A stretch of 64,000 nucleotides of DNA, from the NCBI GenBank assembly GCA_964486335.1, contig CAZAMB010000017.1:1-64000 (forward strand), read 5' to 3'. Position numbers and translations under genes: made by a program. The DNA comes from CAZAMB01 sp964486335. GTDB taxonomy: Bacteria > Planctomycetota > Phycisphaerae > UBA1845. The notes beneath the pieces were generated by a model. The model did not search any database, was not told the DNA's origin, and saw only the letters and a program-made list of their open reading frames with translations. Numbering within the stretch: the first letter of the stretch is position 1; every line of letters begins with the position of its first letter. This document shows positions 36,378-43,639 of this stretch, piece after piece.

Positions 36378-36520
36378 GGGCTCAGGGGTGCGCGAAAGTT
36401 CCGGCGGGGAATCATTCCGAACACATAGCCCTAGCGACCGACCTTGGTTCCTGCGACCTATCATCACTCAAGGCCCCGCGCTGGCGCTTGGGATTCGGAT
36501 GGAGGACGCGCGCCGGCAGT

Positions 36521-37108
36521 TCATGACGGACCGCGAGGGCCGACGATGGCGAGTAATTCGCTCAGTCGGCGGATGACATGGTCGGCGCGGTCGGCGAAGT
36601 CAGGCGGCGGGGCGTCGCCGATCATCAAGACGGTCGTCGCGCCGGCGGCCTGGCCGGACATGATGTCGAAGAGGAAATCGCCAACCATCCAGCTCGCCCT
36701 CGGATCGGCGTCGAGCTGCCTGCAAATGGAGAGGACGGGTTCGGCGGATGGTTTAATCGCCCCGTCCTCGCGGGTGCGGACCGCATCAAACACAAAGCCG
36801 AACCGGTCGACGATTGTGTCGACGATGGCGCGGGAATTGCGAGTGAGGACGGCAGTCGGCTTTCCGGCGGCGCGACAGGCGGCCACGACCTCGACAGCGT
36901 TGTCGTACAGAACGGCGTGACGGGCGGCGATTTCTTCATGGCGGGCGAGGATGTTCTCTGCGCGGATTCGGTCTGAAGGGTTCATGCCTTCCAATGCTTC
37001 GAGGATGGGGCCTGACGGGATGCCGATTTCGGCGCGGATGGCGTCAAAGTCGAGGACGGGTTGGGTGAGCGTTCCGTCGAGATCGAAAATGACAACAGAA
37101 CGCGTCAT
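36521..37108 (-). CDS. HAD-superfamily phosphatase (phosphoglycolate phosphatase-like)
   Basis: The 195-residue protein from ATG 37108 has HAD motif I FDLDGTL, motif II VLTRNSR, motif III Lys in AIKPSAEPVL, and motif IV MVGDFLFDI. A small helical cap lies between I and II. It resembles Gph-like phosphatases that remove phosphate from small metabolites, but motif II has TRN rather than the usual TNK and motif IV has GDFLFD. The substrate is undefined. It lies downstream of the small peptide gene and terminator. Confidence 0.87.
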   Translation of the reverse strand: MTRSVVIFDLDGTLTQPVLDFDAIRAEIGIPSGPILEALEGMNPSDRIRAENILARHEEIAARHAVLYDNAVEVVAACRAAGKPTAVLTRNSRAIVDTIVDRFGFVFDAVRTREDGAIKPSAEPVLSICRQLDADPRASWMVGDFLFDIMSGQAAGATTVLMIGDAPPPDFADRADHVIRRLSELLAIVGPRGPS

Positions 37109-37174
37109 TGGCTCAACGAAGAAGTCGACAACGGCGCGGTCCGGATGATGCCGTTGGTTGGCGATGGCGGAATC

Positions 37175-37237
37175 AAGAAAAAAGGCGACGCGGACGGCGG
37201 AAAAGGGCAAGTCGCCCGTTTCAGGGGTCCGCGTCGC
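37175..37237 (-). terminator. Rho-independent terminator
   Basis: On the minus strand an 11-bp perfect stem (37227-37237 with 37185-37195, GCGACGCGGAC) with an inner GGGC-AAGT-CGCCC-like stem is followed by TTTTTTCTT. It lies downstream of the 28-codon gene at 37276-37362 and upstream of the HAD gene, so it would end the small transcript. Confidence 0.7.
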
Positions 37238-37275
37238 TCATGATGGCCGTCCATGCAGCCACTTCATGTACTGCG

Positions 37276-37362
37276 TCAGGCCGTCGGCGTCCCGCCGAAG
37301 GAACCGCCAAGGAAAAAGAACGCGGCCACGCCCGCGACGATAAGCCACCAAAGCCAGTTCAT
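37276..37362 (-). CDS. Small 28-residue single-TM peptide
   Basis: The ATG at 37362 is preceded by an ideal GGAGG (7-base spacing). The 28 residues are MNWLWWLIVAGVAAFFFLGG followed by SFGGTPTA, a tryptophan-rich hydrophobic helix with a short polar tail. It is followed after about 40 bases by a convincing intrinsic terminator. Tiny proteins of this form are found in many bacteria as membrane-bound regulators or toxin-like peptides. No family is recognised. The combination of good ribosome-binding site, helix and terminator supports a real gene. Confidence 0.65.
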   Translation of the reverse strand: MNWLWWLIVAGVAAFFFLGGSFGGTPTA

Positions 37363-37662
37363 TGTTAATCCTCCAAACGAACCAGAAAGGAAATCGACCA
37401 TCCGTCCCGCGCCGGGACCGATGCGATTTCACGAGGATATCGTAACGGCGTGAAAGCGTCGCGTCCATTACGAAACGATGAATCGCGCGGCGTCGACCGG
37501 CGTCGGCGCATAACAACCAATGGGGAAAGAACTTGTAGTCGAAAACCAGAGGTCATCGGGCAGACACCGGTTGTTGGAAAATGTCCGGCGGACTAAACTA
37601 CAACTTCGCGGGCGAAGGCGAATTGAATCGACGTAACCGCTGAGATTCCGGGAGGATCAATC

Positions 37663-38202
37663 ATGGCCGTTCTCGCGCCAATCAACTTCAATAAATGGGT
37701 CGACGAGCACAAGGATCAACTCAGGCCGCCGGTAGGGAATCAGTATCTTTATCGCGGGACGGATTTTTTCGTGATGGTGGTGGGCGGTCCGAACGCCCGG
37801 AACGACTTTCACATCACAGAGTCGGAGGAGTGGTTTTATCAGGTCAAGGGGGACGTCGTGGTTCGCACGCGGGAGGATGGTCGGATCGTCGACCACAAGG
37901 TTCGCGAGGGAGACACGTTCTTTATTCCGCCAAACGTGCCGCATTCGCCGCAGCGCCCGCCGAACACGATCGGCATCGTAGTGGAGCGGGTTCGGCCGCC
38001 GGATGAAATGGAGCACCTCGTTTTTTATTGCGAAAAGTGCAACGAACTCGTTTGCGACATCAAATTCGCGTGCAAAGACATTGTCGAGCATTTTCGCGAC
38101 ACGATGGAGGCGTTTTGGAAGGACGACGGGCGGCGGACGTGCAAGAAGTGCGGCACGAAGGTTCCCAAGCCCGGACCGGTGTCGACGCTGCCGTCGTGCT
38201 GA
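37663..38202 (+). CDS. 3-Hydroxyanthranilate 3,4-dioxygenase
   Basis: The 179-residue cupin enzyme opens the ring of 3-hydroxyanthranilate to give aminocarboxymuconate semialdehyde, which leads to quinolinate/NAD or to degradation. The iron ligands His50 and Glu56 (NDFHITESEEWFYQVKGD) and His94 (VPHSPQRP) are at the spacing known from bacterial enzymes. The C-terminal rubredoxin-like metal site Cys123/126 and Cys160/163 (FYCEKCN, RTCKKCGTK) is also present. ATG 37663 has GGGAGGA upstream. No other kynurenine-pathway gene is adjacent, so its role is uncertain. Confidence 0.93.
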   Translation: MAVLAPINFNKWVDEHKDQLRPPVGNQYLYRGTDFFVMVVGGPNARNDFHITESEEWFYQVKGDVVVRTREDGRIVDHKVREGDTFFIPPNVPHSPQRPPNTIGIVVERVRPPDEMEHLVFYCEKCNELVCDIKFACKDIVEHFRDTMEAFWKDDGRRTCKKCGTKVPKPGPVSTLPSC

Positions 38203-38232
38203 TTGAAATGCAGAGCGACGTTCGCCGTTGAG

Positions 38233-38286
38233 GGGCGAACTTCAGTTCGCGCGACGCTGGCCGCGCAGGCTGAAGCCTGCGGCTCG
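38233..38286. repeat. Pair of opposed covarying hairpins
   Basis: The first stem GCGAACT-TC-AGTTCGC (reverse orientation, 38233-38254) and the second GCAGGCT-GA-AGCCTGC (forward, 38261-38286) lie head to head, as at 25683-25740. They sit between convergent genes (3-hydroxyanthranilate dioxygenase and pdxJ), a position where such hairpins could act as bidirectional terminators. Confidence 0.8.
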
Positions 38287-38317
38287 TTACGCGGAAAGTC
38301 ACGCGGAAATGGTTCAT

Positions 38318-39040
38318 TCATTTCGCGCTTTTGCCTAGCAGGCGTTTCATCTCGCGGACGGCTTCGCGCATGCCGACGAAGCAGGCGCGGGAGACGATGG
38401 AGTGTCCGATGTTGAACTCGGCGAAGGGCAGCGCCGCCACGGGGGCAATGTTTCGATAGGTAAGGCCGTGGCCGCCGAGGACTTCGAGCCGGACATCGCG
38501 TCCGACGCGAATGCCCTCGCGCAATTCGTCGAGCGCGGCTGATTGTTCAGCCGGGGATTGGGCGTGGGCGTATCGCCCGGTCCAGAGTTCGACGGCCTGA
38601 AAGCCGATATCAGCCGAGGCTCGAATCTGCTCGGCGATGGGCTCGATGAAGGCGCTGACGACGATTCCGGCGTCGCGGAGCCGGCGGACGGCCGCGGCCA
38701 CCCGGTCGCGATGGCGAATGACGTCGAGTCCGCCCTCGGTGGTGATTTCCTCGCGGCGTTCGGGAACGAGCGTGCATTGATCGGGTTGCAGGTCGGCGGC
38801 GATGGCGACGATTTCGTCGGCGATGGACATTTCCATGTTGAGTTTGACGCCGACGGTTTCCTTGAGCAGTCGGGCGTCGCGGTCGTTGACATGTCGGCGG
38901 TCCTCGCGAAGGTGAAAGGTGATGCCGTCGGCGCCGCCGAGTTCGGCCTCGACCGCCGCCCAGACGGGATCGGGCTCGTCGGCTCTGCGGGCCTGGCGAA
39001 CGGTGGCGATGTGGTCGATGTTGACTCCGAGAAGAACCAT
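38318..39040 (-). CDS. pdxJ: Pyridoxine 5'-phosphate synthase PdxJ
   Basis: PdxJ condenses 1-deoxyxylulose-5-phosphate with 3-amino-2-oxopropyl phosphate in the DXP-dependent vitamin B6 pathway. The 240-residue TIM-barrel protein starts MVLLGVNIDHIATVRQARRA and has DGITFHLREDRRHVND, KLNMEMS, LVPERREEITTEGGLDV and the late HGLTYRN. GTG 39055 is an alternative start. pdxA is not nearby. The gene lies next to the inverted-repeat element at 39205. Confidence 0.95.
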   Translation of the reverse strand: MVLLGVNIDHIATVRQARRADEPDPVWAAVEAELGGADGITFHLREDRRHVNDRDARLLKETVGVKLNMEMSIADEIVAIAADLQPDQCTLVPERREEITTEGGLDVIRHRDRVAAAVRRLRDAGIVVSAFIEPIAEQIRASADIGFQAVELWTGRYAHAQSPAEQSAALDELREGIRVGRDVRLEVLGGHGLTYRNIAPVAALPFAEFNIGHSIVSRACFVGMREAVREMKRLLGKSAK

Positions 39041-39204
39041 TACCGTTTCATCCACAACAGCGTTCTCTTGTTCCGTTCGATCATTATGCGCGATCGATTG
39101 AATTCCCGAAAGAACTCAGCGGATGGCCTCATACGCCAGGTCTGGCCGTCGAAGAAACCGAGCGCCCAAGCAATCACATGGACATGGTTCAGTACGAAAG
39201 CTAG

Positions 39205-39322
39205 AGGCTATCCCAAAACCGAACAACTGGATTTTGATGGGTTGTCAAACGTGAGGATCGTCCGGCTATTCGAGGGTCCGCGCGAACTGAAGTTCGCGGC
39301 TCGCGAGGTTTTGGGATAGGTT
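39205..39322. mobile_element. MITE-like element, copy 1 (118 bp, CTAG target duplication)
   Basis: The ends AGGCTATCCCAAAACC and GGTTTTGGGATAGGTT are inverted repeats matching in 14 of 16 positions, flanked by CTAG on both sides (39201-39204 and 39323-39326). The interior carries a covarying hairpin (39279-39304) and no coding region. A second copy is at 54994-55110. The ends resemble those of IS5-group insertion sequences, and no transposase is present. Confidence 0.8.
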
Positions 39323-39364
39323 CTAGGCTTTTGGCCGTTTGGCCGTGAGAAAGGACGGTTTGGA

Positions 39365-40447
39365 ATGGCTGCGAAAGTTCTTTGCTTTGGCGTGAGGAAT
39401 TGGTGCATTGCTGTCGCGCTCGGTTTACTGATGGGGGCTGGAAGCGCGTGCACGGCGCCTCCGTCGGGCGGAGGCGGATCGGTTGATGACGTCGGCGATG
39501 TTGGGGCCGGTGACGGAGTGAACGACTCCGACGGGACCGGTGACGAAACGGATACACCGGATGGAAGCGGGGTCGTCGATGGGGGCGATGGAGGAGCCGG
39601 GACGGGAACGGATTCGGATCCGCACAGTGGGACCTTCGACCCGGCCGTCGGGCTGCGGCTCGAAGCGGACGGGATGACGCTGGAGGTTCCGCCGGGGGCC
39701 CTTGCATCGACGGCGATGATCTCAATGCGGCGCATCCCATCGGCCGAGCGGATCGCGTCGGGACTGCCCGACGGATTCGGGTTCGATGACGCGGTGGCGT
39801 TCGAACCGAGCGGGACGACCTTTGATGTTCCGGCGACCGTGACGGTGACTCTGAGCGCACCGACGACGCTGGATACGCTTTCCGTGCTTCGATTTGACGA
39901 GGCATTGGGCGTCTGGGTCGGGACGGACATCATCGCCGCGGTTTCCAATGACGGCACGACTGCGGCGTTCCCGCTCGGCGGATTCTCATCCTACGATCCG
40001 TGGAATCCGCCGTTGCCGCCGGGTTCCGTTGCGATTGGCGATGGGGAAATCGTCGCGGGCACGGGGTTGTACGAGGGGCAGCCGTTCAGCATTTTTCCGA
40101 ATTACACGAACACGCAGGCGTTTTTGAATTATTCGGATTTCGGCGATGTGTTCGGATTGTCGCTCATCAACTTCGATCTGGAGAATCCGACCACCGGCGA
40201 TCAGGTCACGCTCACGGCGGGATTGCACGCGACAGAAGTCCGATCGATGGAGGGCGGGGCGAAGCTGGGACTGGTGACGGCGGCGGGCGGGTTCGGCGGA
40301 CCAAGCCTCTTCTCGGATGCCACCGGACTGCCCAAGCCGGTGGCGGGGGTGATGTTTCTGCGGAAGTCGGCCACGCACTGGATCGTCGATGTGTACTGCC
40401 ATTACGAAGGGGGACTGATCTTCGGGCAGGCGACGGGCGAATTGTAG
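39365..40447 (+). CDS. Secreted lipoprotein with Asp/Gly-rich linker and ZU5-like domain
   Basis: The 360-residue protein has a signal with lipobox (LLMGAGSAC), a low-complexity Asp/Gly/Thr linker (residues about 30-90), then LRLEADGMTLEVPPGALAST and AVAFEPSGTTFDVPATVTVTL. These resemble ZU5-like or related immunoglobulin-like secreted domains in which a PPGAL turn recurs. The C-terminal half is unassigned. It is probably surface-attached. It directly follows the 118-bp repeat. Confidence 0.72.
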   Translation: MAAKVLCFGVRNWCIAVALGLLMGAGSACTAPPSGGGGSVDDVGDVGAGDGVNDSDGTGDETDTPDGSGVVDGGDGGAGTGTDSDPHSGTFDPAVGLRLEADGMTLEVPPGALASTAMISMRRIPSAERIASGLPDGFGFDDAVAFEPSGTTFDVPATVTVTLSAPTTLDTLSVLRFDEALGVWVGTDIIAAVSNDGTTAAFPLGGFSSYDPWNPPLPPGSVAIGDGEIVAGTGLYEGQPFSIFPNYTNTQAFLNYSDFGDVFGLSLINFDLENPTTGDQVTLTAGLHATEVRSMEGGAKLGLVTAAGGFGGPSLFSDATGLPKPVAGVMFLRKSATHWIVDVYCHYEGGLIFGQATGEL

Positions 40448-40529
40448 TGCGGTCGCAGGGATCGGTCCGATGGATGCGCTGGCCTCAGTGCAATACCGGG
40501 CATCCGATCCACGGTGGCGGCATCAATCA

Positions 40530-41780
40530 TCAACCGCCGCTTGAGTAGGCTAGGTGAAATACCTGGAGGTCGCCAAGATCGGCGTCGCCGTCGCGGTCGA
40601 TGTCGGCGGGGTCGCAGTCGATCGAAGCGACATCGCGCGGGCCGGACAGGCACCGGACCAGAATGGCGTGGTCGTTGACGTCGATCAGATCATCGGCATT
40701 GAAATCGGCCATTAGGGGCGAAAGCAGCACCGCGCGTTGTCGACCGTTTGGTTGACCGTACCCGACGATTTGGCCGTCGTCGTTGATGTCGTTTGGGAAT
40801 TGGATCGCGCAGGGTGACGCGACTAGAGTCAGCGAGCAAAGCGGCGTGCCGAGGCCGTTCAGCCACGTGAACGGACCGGCGGCGCTGCCGACGATCCGCC
40901 CGTGGTTGTTGATTTGCAAAGCACTATTGAATCCGGTTGGTGTAGGTAATAGGTCGGTAACGCCCTCCCCCCAAAGAAAGGCACGCTGGAGGAAGCCTCC
41001 GCTGTTGAATGCCTGCATTCCGACCACGGCTCCCGCGTCATTGATTCCGAATGCCCTGCTCGTCGTATTCTCCAATCCTGGGATGACGTGGGTCCCTGGG
41101 GAGAGTCCGAACGCCGCGTGGGGAAGCAAAATTAAGGCTCGGTCCGAGCCGAAGATATCGGTTCCAAACCAGCCCGCGACTTCGCCGAACTCGTTGATGT
41201 CCGAGACAATTGTAAGACCGTTGAGTTCATTCATGCCTGCCGGCAGGCCGAAGGCCGGCAGCGGCAACCAAAGGAAGCCGACAACGTTTCCGACGCTATT
41301 GAATATCGAATGCCCAGCGACCTGGCCGGTATCATTGATCGCCGCCGCTTCGCTCCCATCGTAGGCGAAGGGCAACGTGCCAAGGTCGGTCATTGCATGC
41401 GTCGCGGGGTCCCATAGAAATGCGTGATCAATCAGTTGGTTGATTTGGCCGCGTTCTCCCGTCCGCGACGCCCCGACGACCTGGCCGAGGTTGTTGAGGT
41501 CGTTGGCGCGGCTCCAGCCGCCGGGCAGCGCGCCGAGGTCGTGCATGCCGCGATCGAGTCCATAAGCCGGTCGAGGAAGCCAGAGGAAGGTACGTTGGAC
41601 GTTTTGGGGAGTGTAATAGTAGCCCGCGACCTGACCAAGATCGTTGATCGCATTGGCGACGCTGACGGCGCCGGGTGGGCCCAATTCGACCGCCACGTAG
41701 CGAGGGGACGGATCACCGGCGCGAAGGTCGGCAGCAAGTGCCGCGATGCCCACGACAATCGTCGGCAGGAGGTGATTCAT
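40530..41780 (-). CDS. HAF-repeat exported protein with C-terminal dockerin-like repeats
   Basis: The 416-residue protein from ATG 41780 has a signal peptide (MNHLLPTIVVGIAALAADLR), then repeats of about 50-60 residues: AINDLGQVAGYYYTPQN, LNNLGQVVGASR, INDTGQVAGHS, INEFGEVAGWF, INDAGAVVGMQ, INNHGRIVGSA, INDDGQIVGYG. These match the HAF repeat (TIGR02913). The C-terminus has DFNADDLIDVNDHAILVRCL and DIDRDGDADLGDLQVF, two dockerin/EF-hand-like loops. Such tails are common in planctomycete secreted proteins. The function is unknown. Confidence 0.85.
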   Translation of the reverse strand: MNHLLPTIVVGIAALAADLRAGDPSPRYVAVELGPPGAVSVANAINDLGQVAGYYYTPQNVQRTFLWLPRPAYGLDRGMHDLGALPGGWSRANDLNNLGQVVGASRTGERGQINQLIDHAFLWDPATHAMTDLGTLPFAYDGSEAAAINDTGQVAGHSIFNSVGNVVGFLWLPLPAFGLPAGMNELNGLTIVSDINEFGEVAGWFGTDIFGSDRALILLPHAAFGLSPGTHVIPGLENTTSRAFGINDAGAVVGMQAFNSGGFLQRAFLWGEGVTDLLPTPTGFNSALQINNHGRIVGSAAGPFTWLNGLGTPLCSLTLVASPCAIQFPNDINDDGQIVGYGQPNGRQRAVLLSPLMADFNADDLIDVNDHAILVRCLSGPRDVASIDCDPADIDRDGDADLGDLQVFHLAYSSGG

Positions 41781-41947
41781 CGGACGGACCACTCCGGTGC
41801 GGTGGGTGAAACAAGGATTATAGCAGCCGCGGATCGGAATACCAAGCAAAATGGCGGCAAAAGACGTGTCACGCAGTGTCTCTTCGAGGCTCTTTCTGCC
41901 GGATTTGTGAACACCGCCGGATGAAAGGACTGGTTCGACCGGGGCGA

Positions 41948-42556
41948 CTATTTCTGCTTTTCACCCTCGGCCTTGAGCGAGTTCAACTCGGCGCGCAGGC
42001 CAGCCAGGCGGTCGAGTTCTTTCTGATGTTCGGCTTCGGTTTCGGCGTCGATGAGTCGGTCGATTTCGGCGTCGTTGACGGCCTCGCTGGCGCCGGTCAT
42101 TTCGACGTCCTGCGCGGCCACCTCCTCGACGGTGTCGAGGAACATGTTCATTCGTTCTTCCATGCTCTGCGACTGGACCATGGCCTTTTCCCAGTCGGCC
42201 TGGGTCTTAAGGAGGTCGGTTTCGCCGAACATGCGGCCGATCTCGCGGGCCATCATGCCCATCGACTGGGCAAAGTCGGCGGAGGCCTCGGCTTGGCGCT
42301 TGATGAGCAAGGCGTTTTTCACGGAGAGCAACTGGCGTTCGAGCATCTTGCGGATGGTAAAGGTTTTTTTCAGGGAGTTGCGGATGAAGGTGTACTGGGC
42401 GTTGTCGCCGATGCGTTTGGCCTGTTGGGCGTTGCGGATGAACTCGTCCTGGAACTTGGCCTGCTCGCGGATGGACTTTTCGATGCGGCGGATGCCCTGG
42501 CGAATCTTGATATCGCGTTCGATGCGACGCTCTTCATTGGATTTGAACAGGCCCAT
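41948..42556 (-). CDS. ESCRT-III-like (Snf7/CHMP-type) coiled-coil protein A
   Basis: The 202-residue protein begins MGLFKSNEERRIERDIKIRQ, a short amphipathic start followed by a long basic helix. Residues about 10-48 and 55-95 form a helical hairpin with the turn RIGDNAQYTF. Residues 98-145 (QSMGMMAREIGRMF, then EKAMVQSQSMEERMNMFLD) and a C-terminal acidic region follow. It ends LRAELNSLKAEGEK, where LxxxLxxLK resembles a MIT-interacting motif. This order is the ESCRT-III fold seen in CHMP1/Did2 and in bacterial PspA/Vipp1. The assignment is by inspection. Proteins of this superfamily form membrane-deforming filaments. It is separated from the upstream genes by a 336-base gap with repeats. 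Confidence 0.62.
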   Translation of the reverse strand: MGLFKSNEERRIERDIKIRQGIRRIEKSIREQAKFQDEFIRNAQQAKRIGDNAQYTFIRNSLKKTFTIRKMLERQLLSVKNALLIKRQAEASADFAQSMGMMAREIGRMFGETDLLKTQADWEKAMVQSQSMEERMNMFLDTVEEVAAQDVEMTGASEAVNDAEIDRLIDAETEAEHQKELDRLAGLRAELNSLKAEGEKQK

Positions 42557-42644
42557 ATCGATTCATCCACGGCGGATCACTACATTCCTCATATAAACAC
42601 TTCCAGTCCAAGCGTAGCGCCCAAACGATCAAACTTTTGAAAGT

Positions 42645-42671
42645 CCGCGCGAACTGAAGTTCGCGGCTCGC
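42645..42671 (+). repeat. Covarying hairpin repeat
   Basis: The stem GCGAACT-GA-AGTTCGC sits in the gap between coiled-coil genes A and B. It shares its flank (TCAAACTTTTGAAAGTCC) loosely with the MITE interior. Confidence 0.8.
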
Positions 42672-42821
42672 CACGATTGAATCCAGATTGCCTTCGTGAC
42701 TGCAACCAACGGCGACCGGGCGCTTCATTCATCCGTCAAGAAACTTCTCCGAAAAGACCTTGTACCGCAATTGCACCGATTGAAAACCGTGCCGAAAGTT
42801 CTCTCCGACGATCCAACATGA

Positions 42822-42909
42822 GGCTGCCTTGCCTCCGTTCTGCGGCTGTCACGCCTTCGGAATGAGGCTTTCACGCCACCGGAAGCAGACTGTCATGCCT
42901 CCGGCGCGG
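42822..42909. repeat. Four tandem 22-bp repeats overlapping the end of coiled-coil gene B
   Basis: Units of GGCTGTCACGCCTTCGGAAT type start at 42822, 42844, 42866 and 42888 with a period of exactly 22. The last contains the stop codon of gene B. A single related unit overlaps the stop of the diguanylate cyclase gene (48936-48953). Confidence 0.75.
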
Positions 42910-43498
42910 CGTGCTTTTCGCGCACGGAGCGATCGGCCTCTTCGAAACCCTCGGTGTTGTCGGTGATCGCGCCGGCGTCCATTTTTTCCCAGACATTGAG
43001 CACCGTGCGGCCGGCGTCGGTGACCGTCGCGCTGCCCGCATCGACCTCGGCGCCGACGGCGAGAATCTCATCGAGGCGCTCCATGTAGACCTCGGCCTTG
43101 ACGGCGTCGGATTCGATCAGCTTGCCGAGCCGCAGCATGTCGGCCTGATTGACGAGTCCGAGCTTGCCGGACTTTCCGGCACGTTCCGCGTTTTCGCGGA
43201 GCATTCGCAAACGCGAAACGGTCAGCATCTCCTTGCTTCGGATGTTGAGCTGCCGGGCGAGCATGAGCTGTTCGGTGGTCTTGAGCTCGAACTCTTGCGC
43301 GAGCGTGCGGCGGACCTCCGGCGTCTTTTCGCCCGCGCCGCGTTCGAACAGCTCCTGCTTGTCCTTGGCGATCTTAGTGATGCGGTTGAGCAGCTGGGTG
43401 CGGTCCTTCTCCAGCAGCAGTTCCTGGCGACGAAGCTCCGATCGCGTCATCTGCGACAGCGACTTCTTCTTGCTCGTCAGCCACTCAAGAAAACCCAT
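42893..43498 (-). CDS. ESCRT-III-like coiled-coil protein B
   Basis: I choose ATG 43498, giving 201 residues starting MGFLEWLTSKKKSL, comparable to the MGLF start of protein A. A longer in-frame reading to 43588 lacks a better ribosome-binding site. Residues 18-55 and 62-105 form a long charged helical hairpin with the turn ERGAGEKTPEV. Protein C has EQGKAATSAVP at the equivalent place, and both continue with RRxLAxxxxxxK. Shorter helices follow (QADMLRLGKLIESDAVKAEV, MERLDEILAVGAEVD) and an acidic tail. No catalytic motif is visible. I infer a paralogue of A and C. Confidence 0.6.
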   Translation of the reverse strand: MGFLEWLTSKKKSLSQMTRSELRRQELLLEKDRTQLLNRITKIAKDKQELFERGAGEKTPEVRRTLAQEFELKTTEQLMLARQLNIRSKEMLTVSRLRMLRENAERAGKSGKLGLVNQADMLRLGKLIESDAVKAEVYMERLDEILAVGAEVDAGSATVTDAGRTVLNVWEKMDAGAITDNTEGFEEADRSVREKHAAPEA

Positions 43499-43639
43499 GG
43501 TCGCCGTGTGTCGAGAGACGAAAAAGGACATCAGGCCCATTCGTTCGACGCTCTCCCTAGATGGTGTCGGCGCGAGCGACATGGGCACGCGCCAGGATTC
43601 AACCGCCCCTCGACCGCTGAACGCGAGTCGCGGATAAAC

